This document shows positions 19,309 to 28,229 of a DNA stretch of 64,000 nucleotides, one piece after another. A program made the position numbers and the translations under genes. The notes below the pieces were generated by a model, which saw only the letters and a list, made by a program, of their open reading frames with translations, did not search any database and was not told where the DNA came from. The stretch is from Polynucleobacter sp. MWH-Jannik1A5 (GTDB taxonomy: Bacteria > Pseudomonadota > Gammaproteobacteria > Burkholderiales > Burkholderiaceae). Positions within the stretch are counted from its first letter, which is position 1; each line of letters starts with the position of its first letter. The stretch spans positions 1,531,305 through 1,595,304 of the forward strand of contig NZ_JACVPQ010000001.1 in NCBI RefSeq assembly GCF_018881795.1, given 5' to 3'.

Positions 19309-22300
19309 GTGCAAGAGCCTATAAACCAACAAAAACCCAAAGCAATCCCAAAGCCTGTGCCTGCTTCCAACACCTTGCGGAAGCTAGATATTCGCTTTCC
19401 GGAGGAATTGCCGGTCTCTGGTCAGCGCCAGCTGATCAAGGATGCCCTGCAGAGCCACCAGGTCGTGATTGTTTGTGGTGAGACGGGCTCAGGCAAGACT
19501 ACACAGTTACCGAAGATCTGCCTAGACCTAGGTCGGGGTACGATTAATGGCGGCAAGCTCATTGGTCACACTCAACCCCGCAGAATTGCGGCTACCGCCA
19601 CAGCCAAGCGTATTGCTCAGGAGTTAGGCTCTCCCATTGGTCAAGATGTCGGCTACCAAGTACGCTTTGCCGATAAGACCAGCAATGCAGCCTCTATCAA
19701 ACTGATGACAGATGGCATCTTGCTAGCCGAGACTCAGCGTGACCCACAGCTACGCGCTTACGACACGCTCATCATCGATGAGGCGCATGAGCGCAGTCTA
19801 AATATTGATTTCTTATTGGGATATTTGCGCCAACTGCTTCCTAAACGCCCCGATCTTAAGCTCATCATCACTTCAGCAACCATTGATGCACAACGATTTG
19901 CAGAGCACTTTGCAATCAATGGCCAAGTGGCGCCAGTGATTGAGGTGAGCGGTCGACTGTTTCCGGTAGAGCAGCGCTATGCGCCACTAGAGCCAGATGC
20001 AAAGCCTGATGGCAAGAAAGAATCAAAGACTGCCAAAGAAATTCCGGATGCCGTTACCGAAGAGATTGCGAGTTTATGGCGTGAAGGTGCCGCTGGTGCT
20101 GGAGATGTGTTGGTCTTTTTGCCGGGTGAGCGGGAGATACGTGACTGCGCAGAAGCTTTACGCAAAGATCATGTGCTGCAGCAGCGCTTTCATCCAGAGA
20201 TTCTGAGTTTATTTGCACGTCAATCGGTAGCCGAGCAAGAAAGGGTATTTAGCCCAGGCAATGGTCGCAGAATTATTCTGACTACCAACGTTGCTGAAAC
20301 CTCGTTAACCGTTCCGAATATTCGGTATGTCATTGACAGTGGTTTAGCGAGGGTCAAGCGTTACTCCTATCGCAACAAGGTCGAGCAGCTTCAAATAGAG
20401 CCGATCTCTCAAGCAGCTGCCAATCAAAGGGCGGGGCGTTGCGGTCGTGTATCGGATGGCATCTGCGTGCGCTTGTATAGCGAGCAAGATTATCAAGGTC
20501 GCTCCAAATTTACCGATCCAGAAATTCTCAGAAGTTCTTTAGCGGCAGTGCTATTGCGCATGAGCTCCTTACGCTTGCCGAAGATTCAGCACTTTCCATT
20601 TATTGATAAGCCACTAGGTAGGGCAATTGCAGATGGCGTTCAGCTCTTGGATGAATTAGGTGCAATAGAGTTCGATGAATCCGAGACGGCTGATATTAAG
20701 GATGCCGGCAAAGATATCAACAACAGCTTCAAGCTTACTGCCATTGGCAAGCAATTAGCAGACTTGCCATTGGATCCCCGTATTGGACGAATGTTATTGG
20801 CCGCTAAAGAGCAGAATGCTTTAAAAGAAGTGACCATTATTGCTTCGGCATTAGCTACACAAGACCCGCGTGATCGACCCATGGACCAGGCTGCGGCTGC
20901 GGATCAAGCGCACTTGCAGTTTGCCGATGAGCGCTCTGAGTTTTTGAGTTTCGTGAAACTCTGGAATTGGTATCAAGATGCTTTGCAACATAAGCACAGC
21001 AATCGTCAGCTAGAGAATCTCTGTAAAAGTAAATTTCTGTCACCACGTCGCTTGCGTGAATGGCGCGATGTCCATGGTCAACTCCATACGATGCTGGGCG
21101 AGAAGGGTTGGAAAGAAAATGGCTTGGCTGCAACTTATGAACAAGTTCACCTATCTTTGTTGACTGGCTTACTAGGGTATGTAGCCAAAAAAGAAGAGGA
21201 CGAAAAATCCCAGGATCGCAATAGCAAGACCGGTGGTTACGTTGGTGCTCGCGGTATTCGTCCATTCATCTGGCCTGGATCTACGATTGGCAAAAAAGCC
21301 GGTGCCTGGATTCTGGCTGGTGAACTGCAGGAAACCAATCGCATGTATGCCAGAACCATTGCGAAGATCGAGCCGCAATGGGTGGAACGTGTAGCCGCCC
21401 ATCGACTCATTAAATCCTTGAGCGATCCCTTTTGGGATAACCGTCAGGGAGAGGTTATGGCATTTGAGCGAGGTACTTTATATGGCTTGCCGATTTACCA
21501 TGGCCGTCGTGTTCGCTATGAACCGCATAACCCTAAGGAGGCAAGAGAGCTATTTATCCGCCAAGCCCTAGTTCAAGAAGAAATGTTTGGGCGTATGGAT
21601 ACGCCAGCACTGCAACGTGAGACTGAAACTGATGCCAAGAAAAAATATCCAAATCTGTTTGGATTCTTTTGGCATAACCGCCGACTGATTAAAGAAATTG
21701 AGGCACTAGAGCATCGTTCACGTCGACCAGATGTTTTGGTGGATGATGAGTTGCTATTTGCCTTCTATGAGTCTCGTATTCCAAATGGGGTATGTAGTCG
21801 AGAAAGTCTTAAAGCGTGGTTAGCTAAAAAAAGTGGAGAAGATAAAAATCAAGGAAGCGAGCTAGATGCTCAGCTTCGCCTAGAAAAGGCAGACTTGATG
21901 CGTCACGAGGCGGCAGGCATTACTGTAGATCGTTATCCCAAGACGATGCTGGTGGGGGGTGCGCAACTTAGCCTGACCTACCACTTTGAACCAGGAAGTC
22001 CGAAAGACGGTGTAACGCTTGTTGTTCCTCTGACTCAGTTAAATCAAGTGGATGGGCGTCGCTGTGAGTGGCTGGTGCCTGGTATGTGCGAAGAGAAGGC
22101 GTTGCTTTTATTGAAGTCTTTGCCTCAGAAACTTAGACGTCATTGTGTGCCGTTACCTGACTATGCCAAATCTTTTCTAGAGCGAAAATTAGAAGAGAAG
22201 CAATTTGGTGTCGGTGATTTCTTGGATAGTCTAATTAGCGACATTCGCAAGGAGCGTGGTCTGGAGATTAAAAGGACTGACTTTAGACCAGAGGCATTGC

Positions 22301-23403
22301 CACTCCATTCTTCGATGAACTTCCGCTTGATTGATGAGCATGGGCGACAGTTAGAAGTGGAGCGCAACTTAGCGCGCTTACGCTCTGAGTATGGACAGAC
22401 TGCCCGAAATGCTTTCCAAGCAATTGCCCAGGAAACTGCGCAGGTTGAGTTAGGCGTAGAGCCGCCAGTAGGAGAAAAAACGAAAGCCAATTCAACTGGC
22501 GATAAAAGTACTACAGATACGACTCGTAAGGTGGAGCAGGGCGGTTGCCGTACCTGGGAGTTTGGTGAGCTACCTGAAACATTAGAAATACAAAAAGGCA
22601 ATAAAACCTTATTTGGGTATCCTGCTTTGGTAGACCGCGGCGACTTCTGCGATCTTGAAGTATTTGATGATTTAGAAGAGGCGCGCAAGCAGCATAGCTT
22701 AGGATTACGACGCTTATTTGCTTTAAGTAATAAAGATACGCTCAAGGCTTTGCAAAAACAGCTGCCAGGAATTCGTGAGTTGGGACTGCTCTTCATTAAT
22801 GTGGGCTCAGTCGAGGGATTGATTGATCAGATTCTCAATCTAGCGTTAGACCGCGCATATATGACGGAGCCCTTGCCGGTGAATGCTGAGCAATTTACCG
22901 AGCGCTTACAAGCAGGAAAACCAAGATTGGCGCTCATCGCCCAAGAGATTTCTCGTCATGCATTAAATGCATTACAAGCCCACGCGGATTTGCAGAAAAA
23001 GATTGCCAGTGCAAAAGCTGCATCACCGAGTGCTTATGCAGATATTCAGGCGCAGATGCAGGGCTTGATATTTCCCAAGTTTGTTGCAGAGATACCGTAT
23101 GCCCAGCTAGTGCATGTGCCGCGCTACTTAAAAGCCATTGCGATGCGGATTGATAAATTACGTTCCAACCCAAGTCGCGATGCCCAGTGCCAAAAAGATT
23201 GGGAATCGGTTGCCCGTCCATGGCAAAAACTAATTCAGGGAAACAGGGGTACTGCTGCCTATGCCATGGCTGAAGACCAGGCTTTAGTGGATTTCCGCTG
23301 GCAACTAGAGGAGTTGAGGGTAGCTTTATATGCACAAGAGCTAAAAACACCAACCCCAATGTCCTTAAAGCGCCTTGAAAAGGTTTTGGCTAGCTTGCGC
23401 TAA
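19309..23403 (+). CDS. hrpA: ATP-dependent RNA helicase HrpA
   Basis: A 1364-residue DEAH-box helicase. Walker A GETGSGKTT is at 57-65, DEAH at 157-160, SAT at 189-191 and the motif VI QRAGRCGR near 373-380. The helicase-associated HA2 and OB-fold regions follow, then the long C-terminal DUF3418 region specific to HrpA. HrpA in E. coli acts on stalled ribosomes and mRNA processing. The GTG start has only a weak purine stretch upstream, and the start region is shared with divergent argA. Confidence 0.95.
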   Translation: MQEPINQQKPKAIPKPVPASNTLRKLDIRFPEELPVSGQRQLIKDALQSHQVVIVCGETGSGKTTQLPKICLDLGRGTINGGKLIGHTQPRRIAATATAKRIAQELGSPIGQDVGYQVRFADKTSNAASIKLMTDGILLAETQRDPQLRAYDTLIIDEAHERSLNIDFLLGYLRQLLPKRPDLKLIITSATIDAQRFAEHFAINGQVAPVIEVSGRLFPVEQRYAPLEPDAKPDGKKESKTAKEIPDAVTEEIASLWREGAAGAGDVLVFLPGEREIRDCAEALRKDHVLQQRFHPEILSLFARQSVAEQERVFSPGNGRRIILTTNVAETSLTVPNIRYVIDSGLARVKRYSYRNKVEQLQIEPISQAAANQRAGRCGRVSDGICVRLYSEQDYQGRSKFTDPEILRSSLAAVLLRMSSLRLPKIQHFPFIDKPLGRAIADGVQLLDELGAIEFDESETADIKDAGKDINNSFKLTAIGKQLADLPLDPRIGRMLLAAKEQNALKEVTIIASALATQDPRDRPMDQAAAADQAHLQFADERSEFLSFVKLWNWYQDALQHKHSNRQLENLCKSKFLSPRRLREWRDVHGQLHTMLGEKGWKENGLAATYEQVHLSLLTGLLGYVAKKEEDEKSQDRNSKTGGYVGARGIRPFIWPGSTIGKKAGAWILAGELQETNRMYARTIAKIEPQWVERVAAHRLIKSLSDPFWDNRQGEVMAFERGTLYGLPIYHGRRVRYEPHNPKEARELFIRQALVQEEMFGRMDTPALQRETETDAKKKYPNLFGFFWHNRRLIKEIEALEHRSRRPDVLVDDELLFAFYESRIPNGVCSRESLKAWLAKKSGEDKNQGSELDAQLRLEKADLMRHEAAGITVDRYPKTMLVGGAQLSLTYHFEPGSPKDGVTLVVPLTQLNQVDGRRCEWLVPGMCEEKALLLLKSLPQKLRRHCVPLPDYAKSFLERKLEEKQFGVGDFLDSLISDIRKERGLEIKRTDFRPEALPLHSSMNFRLIDEHGRQLEVERNLARLRSEYGQTARNAFQAIAQETAQVELGVEPPVGEKTKANSTGDKSTTDTTRKVEQGGCRTWEFGELPETLEIQKGNKTLFGYPALVDRGDFCDLEVFDDLEEARKQHSLGLRRLFALSNKDTLKALQKQLPGIRELGLLFINVGSVEGLIDQILNLALDRAYMTEPLPVNAEQFTERLQAGKPRLALIAQEISRHALNALQAHADLQKKIASAKAASPSAYADIQAQMQGLIFPKFVAEIPYAQLVHVPRYLKAIAMRIDKLRSNPSRDAQCQKDWESVARPWQKLIQGNRGTAAYAMAEDQALVDFRWQLEELRVALYAQELKTPTPMSLKRLEKVLASLR

Positions 23404-23462
23404 GTCAAATCCATTGTGGTCTAGAGGTCATTTAGTGCCTCCTGATTGCTTACAATAGGAGC

Positions 23463-24497
23463 ATGTATACATTTATCAGAATTAGAGGTTTTCGCATAAT
23501 TGCGACCTCAGCTTTATTCTCACTTTTTTTAGCCAGTCAAAACGGATTTGCGCAGACAGGTAATGCTGCGGCAGCAGTTGTAGCGAATCAGCCTAAGTTG
23601 GCGGTGATTCTTAATTCGGGCGAAGCTTCCATTAGTTTGATTGATATGCCTACTCGTCAAGTCATCAAAACAATCCCAGTTGGTAAAGAGCCTCATCATT
23701 TGATGTTGACTCCAGATCAAAAGACTTTACTGATCGCAAATGCAGCTGGTAATGATGTGGCCTTAATGAACCCAACCACTGGTGAGTTAACTGGCAGAAT
23801 TCCCAACATCATTGATCCATACCAAATTGGATACTCCCCAAATCACAAATGGTTTGTAGCAAATGGTAATCGCTTAGATCGTGTTGATATTTATGCTGCT
23901 GATGGCGCTAATCTAAAGTTGGCAAAGACGGTGAAATTAGCAAAGACACCAAGCCATATTGCATTTACCGCTGATAGCAAAATTGCCTTTATAACCTTGC
24001 AAGACTCTAATGAGCTTGCTGCCATTGATCTTGAAACGCAAAATGTATTGTGGGTAATGCCAACAGGTAAAGTGCCCGCAGGCTTATGGATGACACCAGG
24101 TGATCAGTATTTATTGGTAGGTATTACCGGCGAAGACAATGTTCAGGTAATTGATTGGAAAAATCGCAAAGAAGTAAAGCGCATTCCAACAGGGAAGGGC
24201 GCACATAACTTCCGCCCCCTGGGTGATAAGAAGCATGTATTTGTAAGCAACCGTATTGCCTCAACAATCAGCCTGATTAATATGCAAACCTTAGAAAAGG
24301 TTGGTGACATCACTGGGCTTCCAGCGGGTCCAGATGATATGGAAATTACTCCAGATGGAAAAACACTCTGGGTTACTTTGCGTTTCTCAAAAAAGGTTGG
24401 GGTGATCGATATCCCAACCATGAAGTTGGTTACCGTGATCCCAGTAGGTAAGTCACCGCACGGCGTCTTCTTTACACCAAGGGCAGGATGGGAGTAA
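23463..24497 (+). CDS. Secreted YVTN-family beta-propeller protein
   Basis: A 344-residue protein with an N-terminal signal peptide (hydrophobic ATSALFSLFLASQNGFAQ, cleavage near residue 31). About seven repeated blade units follow, with motifs such as VIKTIPVGKEPHHLMLTPDQ, VGDITGLPAGPDDMEITPDG and VTVIPVGKSPHGVFFTPRAG. This is the YVTN beta-propeller pattern of periplasmic or surface proteins. Its partner and ligand are unknown. It heads a run of five tightly spaced plus-strand genes. Confidence 0.88.
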   Translation: MYTFIRIRGFRIIATSALFSLFLASQNGFAQTGNAAAAVVANQPKLAVILNSGEASISLIDMPTRQVIKTIPVGKEPHHLMLTPDQKTLLIANAAGNDVALMNPTTGELTGRIPNIIDPYQIGYSPNHKWFVANGNRLDRVDIYAADGANLKLAKTVKLAKTPSHIAFTADSKIAFITLQDSNELAAIDLETQNVLWVMPTGKVPAGLWMTPGDQYLLVGITGEDNVQVIDWKNRKEVKRIPTGKGAHNFRPLGDKKHVFVSNRIASTISLINMQTLEKVGDITGLPAGPDDMEITPDGKTLWVTLRFSKKVGVIDIPTMKLVTVIPVGKSPHGVFFTPRAGWE

Positions 24498-24505
24498 CCA
24501 TCACC

Positions 24506-25294
24506 ATGAAGCGCATTGGTCATCACGCATTCCTTCGCATCACAGCCGCGCTTTTGCTCGGCTGTTTTTCATTAGGCGTCTTTGCTCAGGCTGCGCAGTG
24601 CAGTAAAAACGTTTACCTGACTTTTGACACTGGCAATATGTCAGTCGCAGAAAAAGTGGCGGAGATTCTCAAGCGACAAAACGTGAAGGCTACTTTCTTT
24701 TTGGCTAATGAGAAAACTTTCCGCGGTGATTTTTCCTTGGATGATTCTTGGAAGGCTTATTGGCAAGAGCGCGTTAAAGAGGAGCACCATTTTGGTAGCC
24801 ATACTTATGACCATACCTATTTTGTTAAAGATGGACCGAAAGGCGAGGTGTTTGAAAAACCGCAATTTGGACCTAAAGCTGGTATGACCGTTCTTTATAA
24901 CGAAGCAGCAATGTGTAAAGAAATCCGTAAGGTAGATCAGCGCTTTCAAGAGCTGACAGAGCATCCGATGCAAAAGATTTGGCGTGCGCCCGGCGGCAAA
25001 ACTTCACCCACCTTAATTCGGATGGGGGATATGTGTGGATATGAGCATATTGGCTGGTCTCCTGCTGGATTCTTGGGTGACGAGCTTAATTCTGACAGGC
25101 ATCCCAATAGCGCACTCCTGGATAAAGCCAGTCGCAGCATAAAAGACGGCGATATTGCTATGGCTCACTTAGGCATTTGGTCTAGAAAAGACCCCTGGGC
25201 GCCTGCCGTTCTCGAGCAACTCATTGTTAATCTGAAGGCTCGTGGTTTCTGCTTTGGGCTGCTGCCCAAGAATTCTGTAAATCAGTCAAAATAA
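24506..25294 (+). CDS. Polysaccharide deacetylase-like protein, secreted
   Basis: From the ATG at 24506 the protein has 262 residues and a clear signal peptide (ITAALLLGCFSLGVFAQA). An ATG six codons upstream at 24488 overlaps the previous gene and would add a short extension; GGGAG before 24506 supports the choice. The NodB fold is shown by VYLTFDTG (Asp41), SHTYDH (His99, His103), WRAPGGK and the C-terminal DGDIAMAHLG. The usual TFDDG is TFDTG here, so the second Asp, a metal ligand in family members, is Thr. The substrate is unknown. Confidence 0.82.
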   Translation: MKRIGHHAFLRITAALLLGCFSLGVFAQAAQCSKNVYLTFDTGNMSVAEKVAEILKRQNVKATFFLANEKTFRGDFSLDDSWKAYWQERVKEEHHFGSHTYDHTYFVKDGPKGEVFEKPQFGPKAGMTVLYNEAAMCKEIRKVDQRFQELTEHPMQKIWRAPGGKTSPTLIRMGDMCGYEHIGWSPAGFLGDELNSDRHPNSALLDKASRSIKDGDIAMAHLGIWSRKDPWAPAVLEQLIVNLKARGFCFGLLPKNSVNQSK

Positions 25295-25297
25295 AGC

Positions 25298-26269
25298 ATG
25301 GATCTCAATGCCATCACTTCTGTCATTTCTTCTGCGTACGCTAGCGTTCAGGAGTTTCTGTTTGTAAATATAGCGGGACCAGTTTTATATCAATTCGATT
25401 TAATGGCTTGGGCTGAAGATGTATTTGATGGACTTGATTGGTTTTTATTTGGCTGTATCCAAATTTTCTTAATTATTGTTGTTCTAAGAACTTGGGAACG
25501 TCTAGCACCAGCAGAGAAGCAAGAGCGTTTTGCAAAAGCAAGCAGGGCGGATGTCTTGTACACCTTGTTTCATCGCTTGGGAATTTTTCATGGCCTAGTA
25601 TTTATCGCTTTGTCTGGATTCTTCTTTGGGGTCGACTCCATCCTGCACGATTTCCGTTTCGATCGCTTGAATGTCGAGTCATGGTGGCCCGGTGTAACTT
25701 CTATTCCGGCTATTAGTTTCTTGATTTACTTGGTATTGCTAGATTTTGTTGACTATCTCTACCATCGTGCATCTCATGTGTTTAACTGGTGGTGGCAGTT
25801 GCATGCTTTACACCACAGTCAAACAGTCATGACTGCTTGGTCTGATAATCGCAATCACATCCTGGATGACATCATGCGGGCAGTGGTGATGTCTTTTGTT
25901 GCCTTGATGTTTGGAGTATCACCGGGCCAATTTATTTTGCTGATTGCTTTGAGTGAATTTCTGCAAAGTTGGCAGCACGCCAATATTAAATCTCATCTAG
26001 GTCCCGCTAAGTATCTATTGGTGTCTCCCATGTTTCATCGTATGCACCATGCAGTGGGATATGGTCATGAAGCTAAAGGTAAGCCTGGCGTATTAGGAGG
26101 CTGTAATTTTGGTGTTTTGTTTCCGTGGTGGGATATGTTGTTTAGAACGGCTATCTTCCCTAAAGAGGTCTATCCTACAGGGGTAAGAAACCTAACGGTT
26201 TCACAAAATATTCTTACCCAACAATGGCAAGGCTTTATTCATGCCCTTAAAGAAATCATGCCCAAGTAG
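25298..26269 (+). CDS. Sterol desaturase / fatty acid hydroxylase family membrane protein
   Basis: A 323-residue integral membrane protein with the histidine clusters of the di-iron hydroxylase superfamily: HRASH (156-160), HALHH (169-173) and HRMHH (247-251). At least four hydrophobic segments surround them. Bacterial members hydroxylate or desaturate lipids, but the substrate cannot be predicted. It starts 3 bases after the deacetylase gene, so the two are almost certainly co-transcribed. Confidence 0.87.
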   Translation: MDLNAITSVISSAYASVQEFLFVNIAGPVLYQFDLMAWAEDVFDGLDWFLFGCIQIFLIIVVLRTWERLAPAEKQERFAKASRADVLYTLFHRLGIFHGLVFIALSGFFFGVDSILHDFRFDRLNVESWWPGVTSIPAISFLIYLVLLDFVDYLYHRASHVFNWWWQLHALHHSQTVMTAWSDNRNHILDDIMRAVVMSFVALMFGVSPGQFILLIALSEFLQSWQHANIKSHLGPAKYLLVSPMFHRMHHAVGYGHEAKGKPGVLGGCNFGVLFPWWDMLFRTAIFPKEVYPTGVRNLTVSQNILTQQWQGFIHALKEIMPK

Positions 26270-26298
26270 ACTTCAAGTCTCAAGGCAATAGGAGTTGT

Positions 26299-27168
26299 AT
26301 GGTCGGCTTGCAGCAGGTATTTAAATCATTTGGCATGGCCTTGGTTGGAACTATGCATCCACGTATGTTGTGGCTTAGCCTAAGACCGTTTCTGATCGTC
26401 TCCGTTTTATGGGGCTGCCTGATTTGGCTTACATGGTCCCCAGCACTCGAAGCATTAAGTATCTTTCTAACAACTTCGATATTTACCAGCTGGATTCAAG
26501 AAGGCCTTGTTTGGGCAGGATTTGATAACGCACGAGCATGGATAGCGCCATTATTTTTTGTCATGCTGATCATTCCGTTAATCACAATCAGCTTATTGGT
26601 GTTTATTGCTTTTTCAACCGTCCCGGCAATCGTCAAAATTGCTTCTCGTCAATCGCAATTTCATGGTCTTGAATGCAAACAGGGCGGCGGGTTTTTTGGC
26701 AGTTTGGTTTACACCTTATGGTCTGCTCTTATTTGCCTCGCTCTAGTGATGTTGACTTTGCCCGTTTGGTGGGTGCCACCACTGGTAGCTGTTTTACCGC
26801 CTTTACTTTGGGGGTGGTTAACGATGCGATTAATGTCTTATGACGTGCTGGCTAAACATGCTAGCGCTGAAGAGCGCGATTTGCTGATTCAAAAGTATCG
26901 CTGGCCCTTGCTTTGTATGGGCATTGCTTCAGGTGCGTTGGGCGCTGTGCCTACTTTCTTTTGGGCTACCTCTGCATTGGCTTTAGTGTTATTTCCGATA
27001 GTGAGCTTTATTGCGCTTTGGATTTATTCTCTGATCTTTGTCTTTGCTGCTTTGTGGTTTAGTTATTTCCTATTAGATGCGCTTAAACAGCTAAGAGAAG
27101 AAGAGCTCGATAAAGCACTTACAGTGGAATCGCGTATTGTTGATTTGGAGCTCCCTCACCATGGTTGA
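26299..27168 (+). CDS. EI24 domain membrane protein (CysZ-like)
   Basis: A 289-residue protein with six or so hydrophobic segments (LRPFLIVSVLWGCLIWLTW at the start, then pairs near 90-115, 140-175, 205-225 and 230-260). The hydropathy pattern and the segment GGGFFGSLVYTLWSALICLA fit the EI24 family, which includes the sulfate transporter CysZ. No cys genes are near, so sulfate transport is not claimed. Its 3' end overlaps the next gene by 8 bases. Confidence 0.8.
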   Translation: MVGLQQVFKSFGMALVGTMHPRMLWLSLRPFLIVSVLWGCLIWLTWSPALEALSIFLTTSIFTSWIQEGLVWAGFDNARAWIAPLFFVMLIIPLITISLLVFIAFSTVPAIVKIASRQSQFHGLECKQGGGFFGSLVYTLWSALICLALVMLTLPVWWVPPLVAVLPPLLWGWLTMRLMSYDVLAKHASAEERDLLIQKYRWPLLCMGIASGALGAVPTFFWATSALALVLFPIVSFIALWIYSLIFVFAALWFSYFLLDALKQLREEELDKALTVESRIVDLELPHHG

Positions 27169-28024
27169 TGTAATGAAGAAAGTTGAAGTAGATGTGACTA
27201 ATGGAGCAACCGTGGCACAGCGCCGCTTTGGTTTAATTGTCATTGGCGATGAGATTCTCTCTGGGCGCCGCCAAGATAAGCATATGAGTAAGCTCATCGA
27301 GCTTCTCAATGAGCGTGGTCTGAGTCTTGCGTGGGCTAAATATGTTGCTGATGATCCAGAGCAAATCACCGCCACACTCAAGGCTAGCTTTGCAAGTGGA
27401 GATGTGGTGTTTAGTACGGGCGGTATCGGTGCGACCCCAGATGACCACACTCGTCAATGCGCAGCTTTGGCATTAGGTACAAAAATTGAATTGCATCCAA
27501 CTGCGCGAGAACTTATTGCCGGCAGAATTCAGTCGATGGCTGAGGGTGATCCGATTAAGTCAGACCTCAGCACCCCAGAAAATCAACATCGCTTCAAGAT
27601 GGGAGAGTTCCCAATTGGCAGTGAAATTATTCCAAATCCCTATAACCAAATTCCGGGCTTCCGAATTCAGGAGCATCACTTTGTTCCCGGCTTTCCTGTG
27701 ATGGCTGCGCCGATGATGGCCTGGAGTTTGGATACGCACTATAAGGATCTCTTTCATCAAGAGAACTGGGCTGAGCAGAGCTTTATCGTTCCCAAGGGCA
27801 TCGAATCGACTTTGACCCCATTAATGGAGCGCATAGAAGCGAATTTTCCTGGGGTTAAGGTCTTTAGCCTGCCATCGGTAGGCGATGCCACAAGGGGTGG
27901 CGTGTACGCCCAGCGCCATATAGAGCTGGGTATCAAAGGCAATGCCAACCTTTTGGAAAGTGCTTGGATTGCATTAAGAGCTGGCACCCAAGAGCTGGGC
28001 TACGAAATCCACGATATCAGCTAA
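27161..28024 (+). CDS. Molybdopterin-binding (MoCF/CinA-like) protein
   Basis: The 287-residue protein has a MoaB/Mog-type domain: FGLIVIGDEILSGRRQDKH at about 20-38 and FSTGGIGATPDDHTRQ at about 86-101. This matches the N-terminal domain of CinA; the C-terminal nicotinamide-nucleotide amidase domain of full CinA is missing. The ATG at 27161 is preceded by GGAG at 10 bases, whereas the longer frame would begin with TTG at 27137. It overlaps the EI24 gene by 8 bases. Its exact function is unknown. Confidence 0.83.
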   Translation: MVDVMKKVEVDVTNGATVAQRRFGLIVIGDEILSGRRQDKHMSKLIELLNERGLSLAWAKYVADDPEQITATLKASFASGDVVFSTGGIGATPDDHTRQCAALALGTKIELHPTARELIAGRIQSMAEGDPIKSDLSTPENQHRFKMGEFPIGSEIIPNPYNQIPGFRIQEHHFVPGFPVMAAPMMAWSLDTHYKDLFHQENWAEQSFIVPKGIESTLTPLMERIEANFPGVKVFSLPSVGDATRGGVYAQRHIELGIKGNANLLESAWIALRAGTQELGYEIHDIS

Positions 28025-28031
28025 CCTTATT

Positions 28032-28048
28032 TGCACTAAAAAGGTGCA
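28032..28048. promoter_or_regulatory. NtrC-type binding site 1 upstream of glnA
   Basis: TGCACT-AAAAA-GGTGCA matches the NtrC dimer consensus TGCACC-N5-GGTGCA at 11 of 12 arm positions. It is centred about 190 bases before the glnA ATG, just after the preceding stop codon. Confidence 0.75.
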
Positions 28049-28083
28049 AAGAGGTGTATTTGAGGCGATATGAGGGGTGTTTC

Positions 28084-28100
28084 AGCACTTAAACAGTGCA
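28084..28100. promoter_or_regulatory. NtrC-type binding site 2 upstream of glnA
   Basis: AGCACT-TAAAC-AGTGCA has the same 6-5-6 layout as site 1 with more mismatches. It is 52 bases from site 1 (about five helical turns), so dimers would lie on the same face of the DNA. Confidence 0.65.
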
Positions 28101-28150
28101 ATAATGAGTGTTCCCATTTGTTTGCTTCAGTAAATTACATACATCCATAA

Positions 28151-28165
28151 GGCATGTTTGGTGCC
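28151..28165 (+). promoter_or_regulatory. Weak sigma-54-like -24/-12 element before glnA
   Basis: GG at 28151-28152 and GC at 28163-28164 are separated by 10 bases (GGCATG...GTGCC), the spacing of a -24/-12 promoter. The -12 element reads GTGC instead of TTGC and the base before GG is A. Together with the altered NtrC encoded downstream, real sigma-54 use is doubtful; it may be a relic or chance. Confidence 0.35.
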
Positions 28166-28229
28166 TGGAATAAACAAGGGTGTATGCCTTAAGTTTTAAT
28201 TCCGAATTTAGTTAATAGAGGAGATTTGC

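Noticed and set aside
22161-22796. 211-codon open frame antisense to hrpA
   Set aside because: It is a shadow of the third-position pattern of hrpA; no start signal and no recognisable domain.
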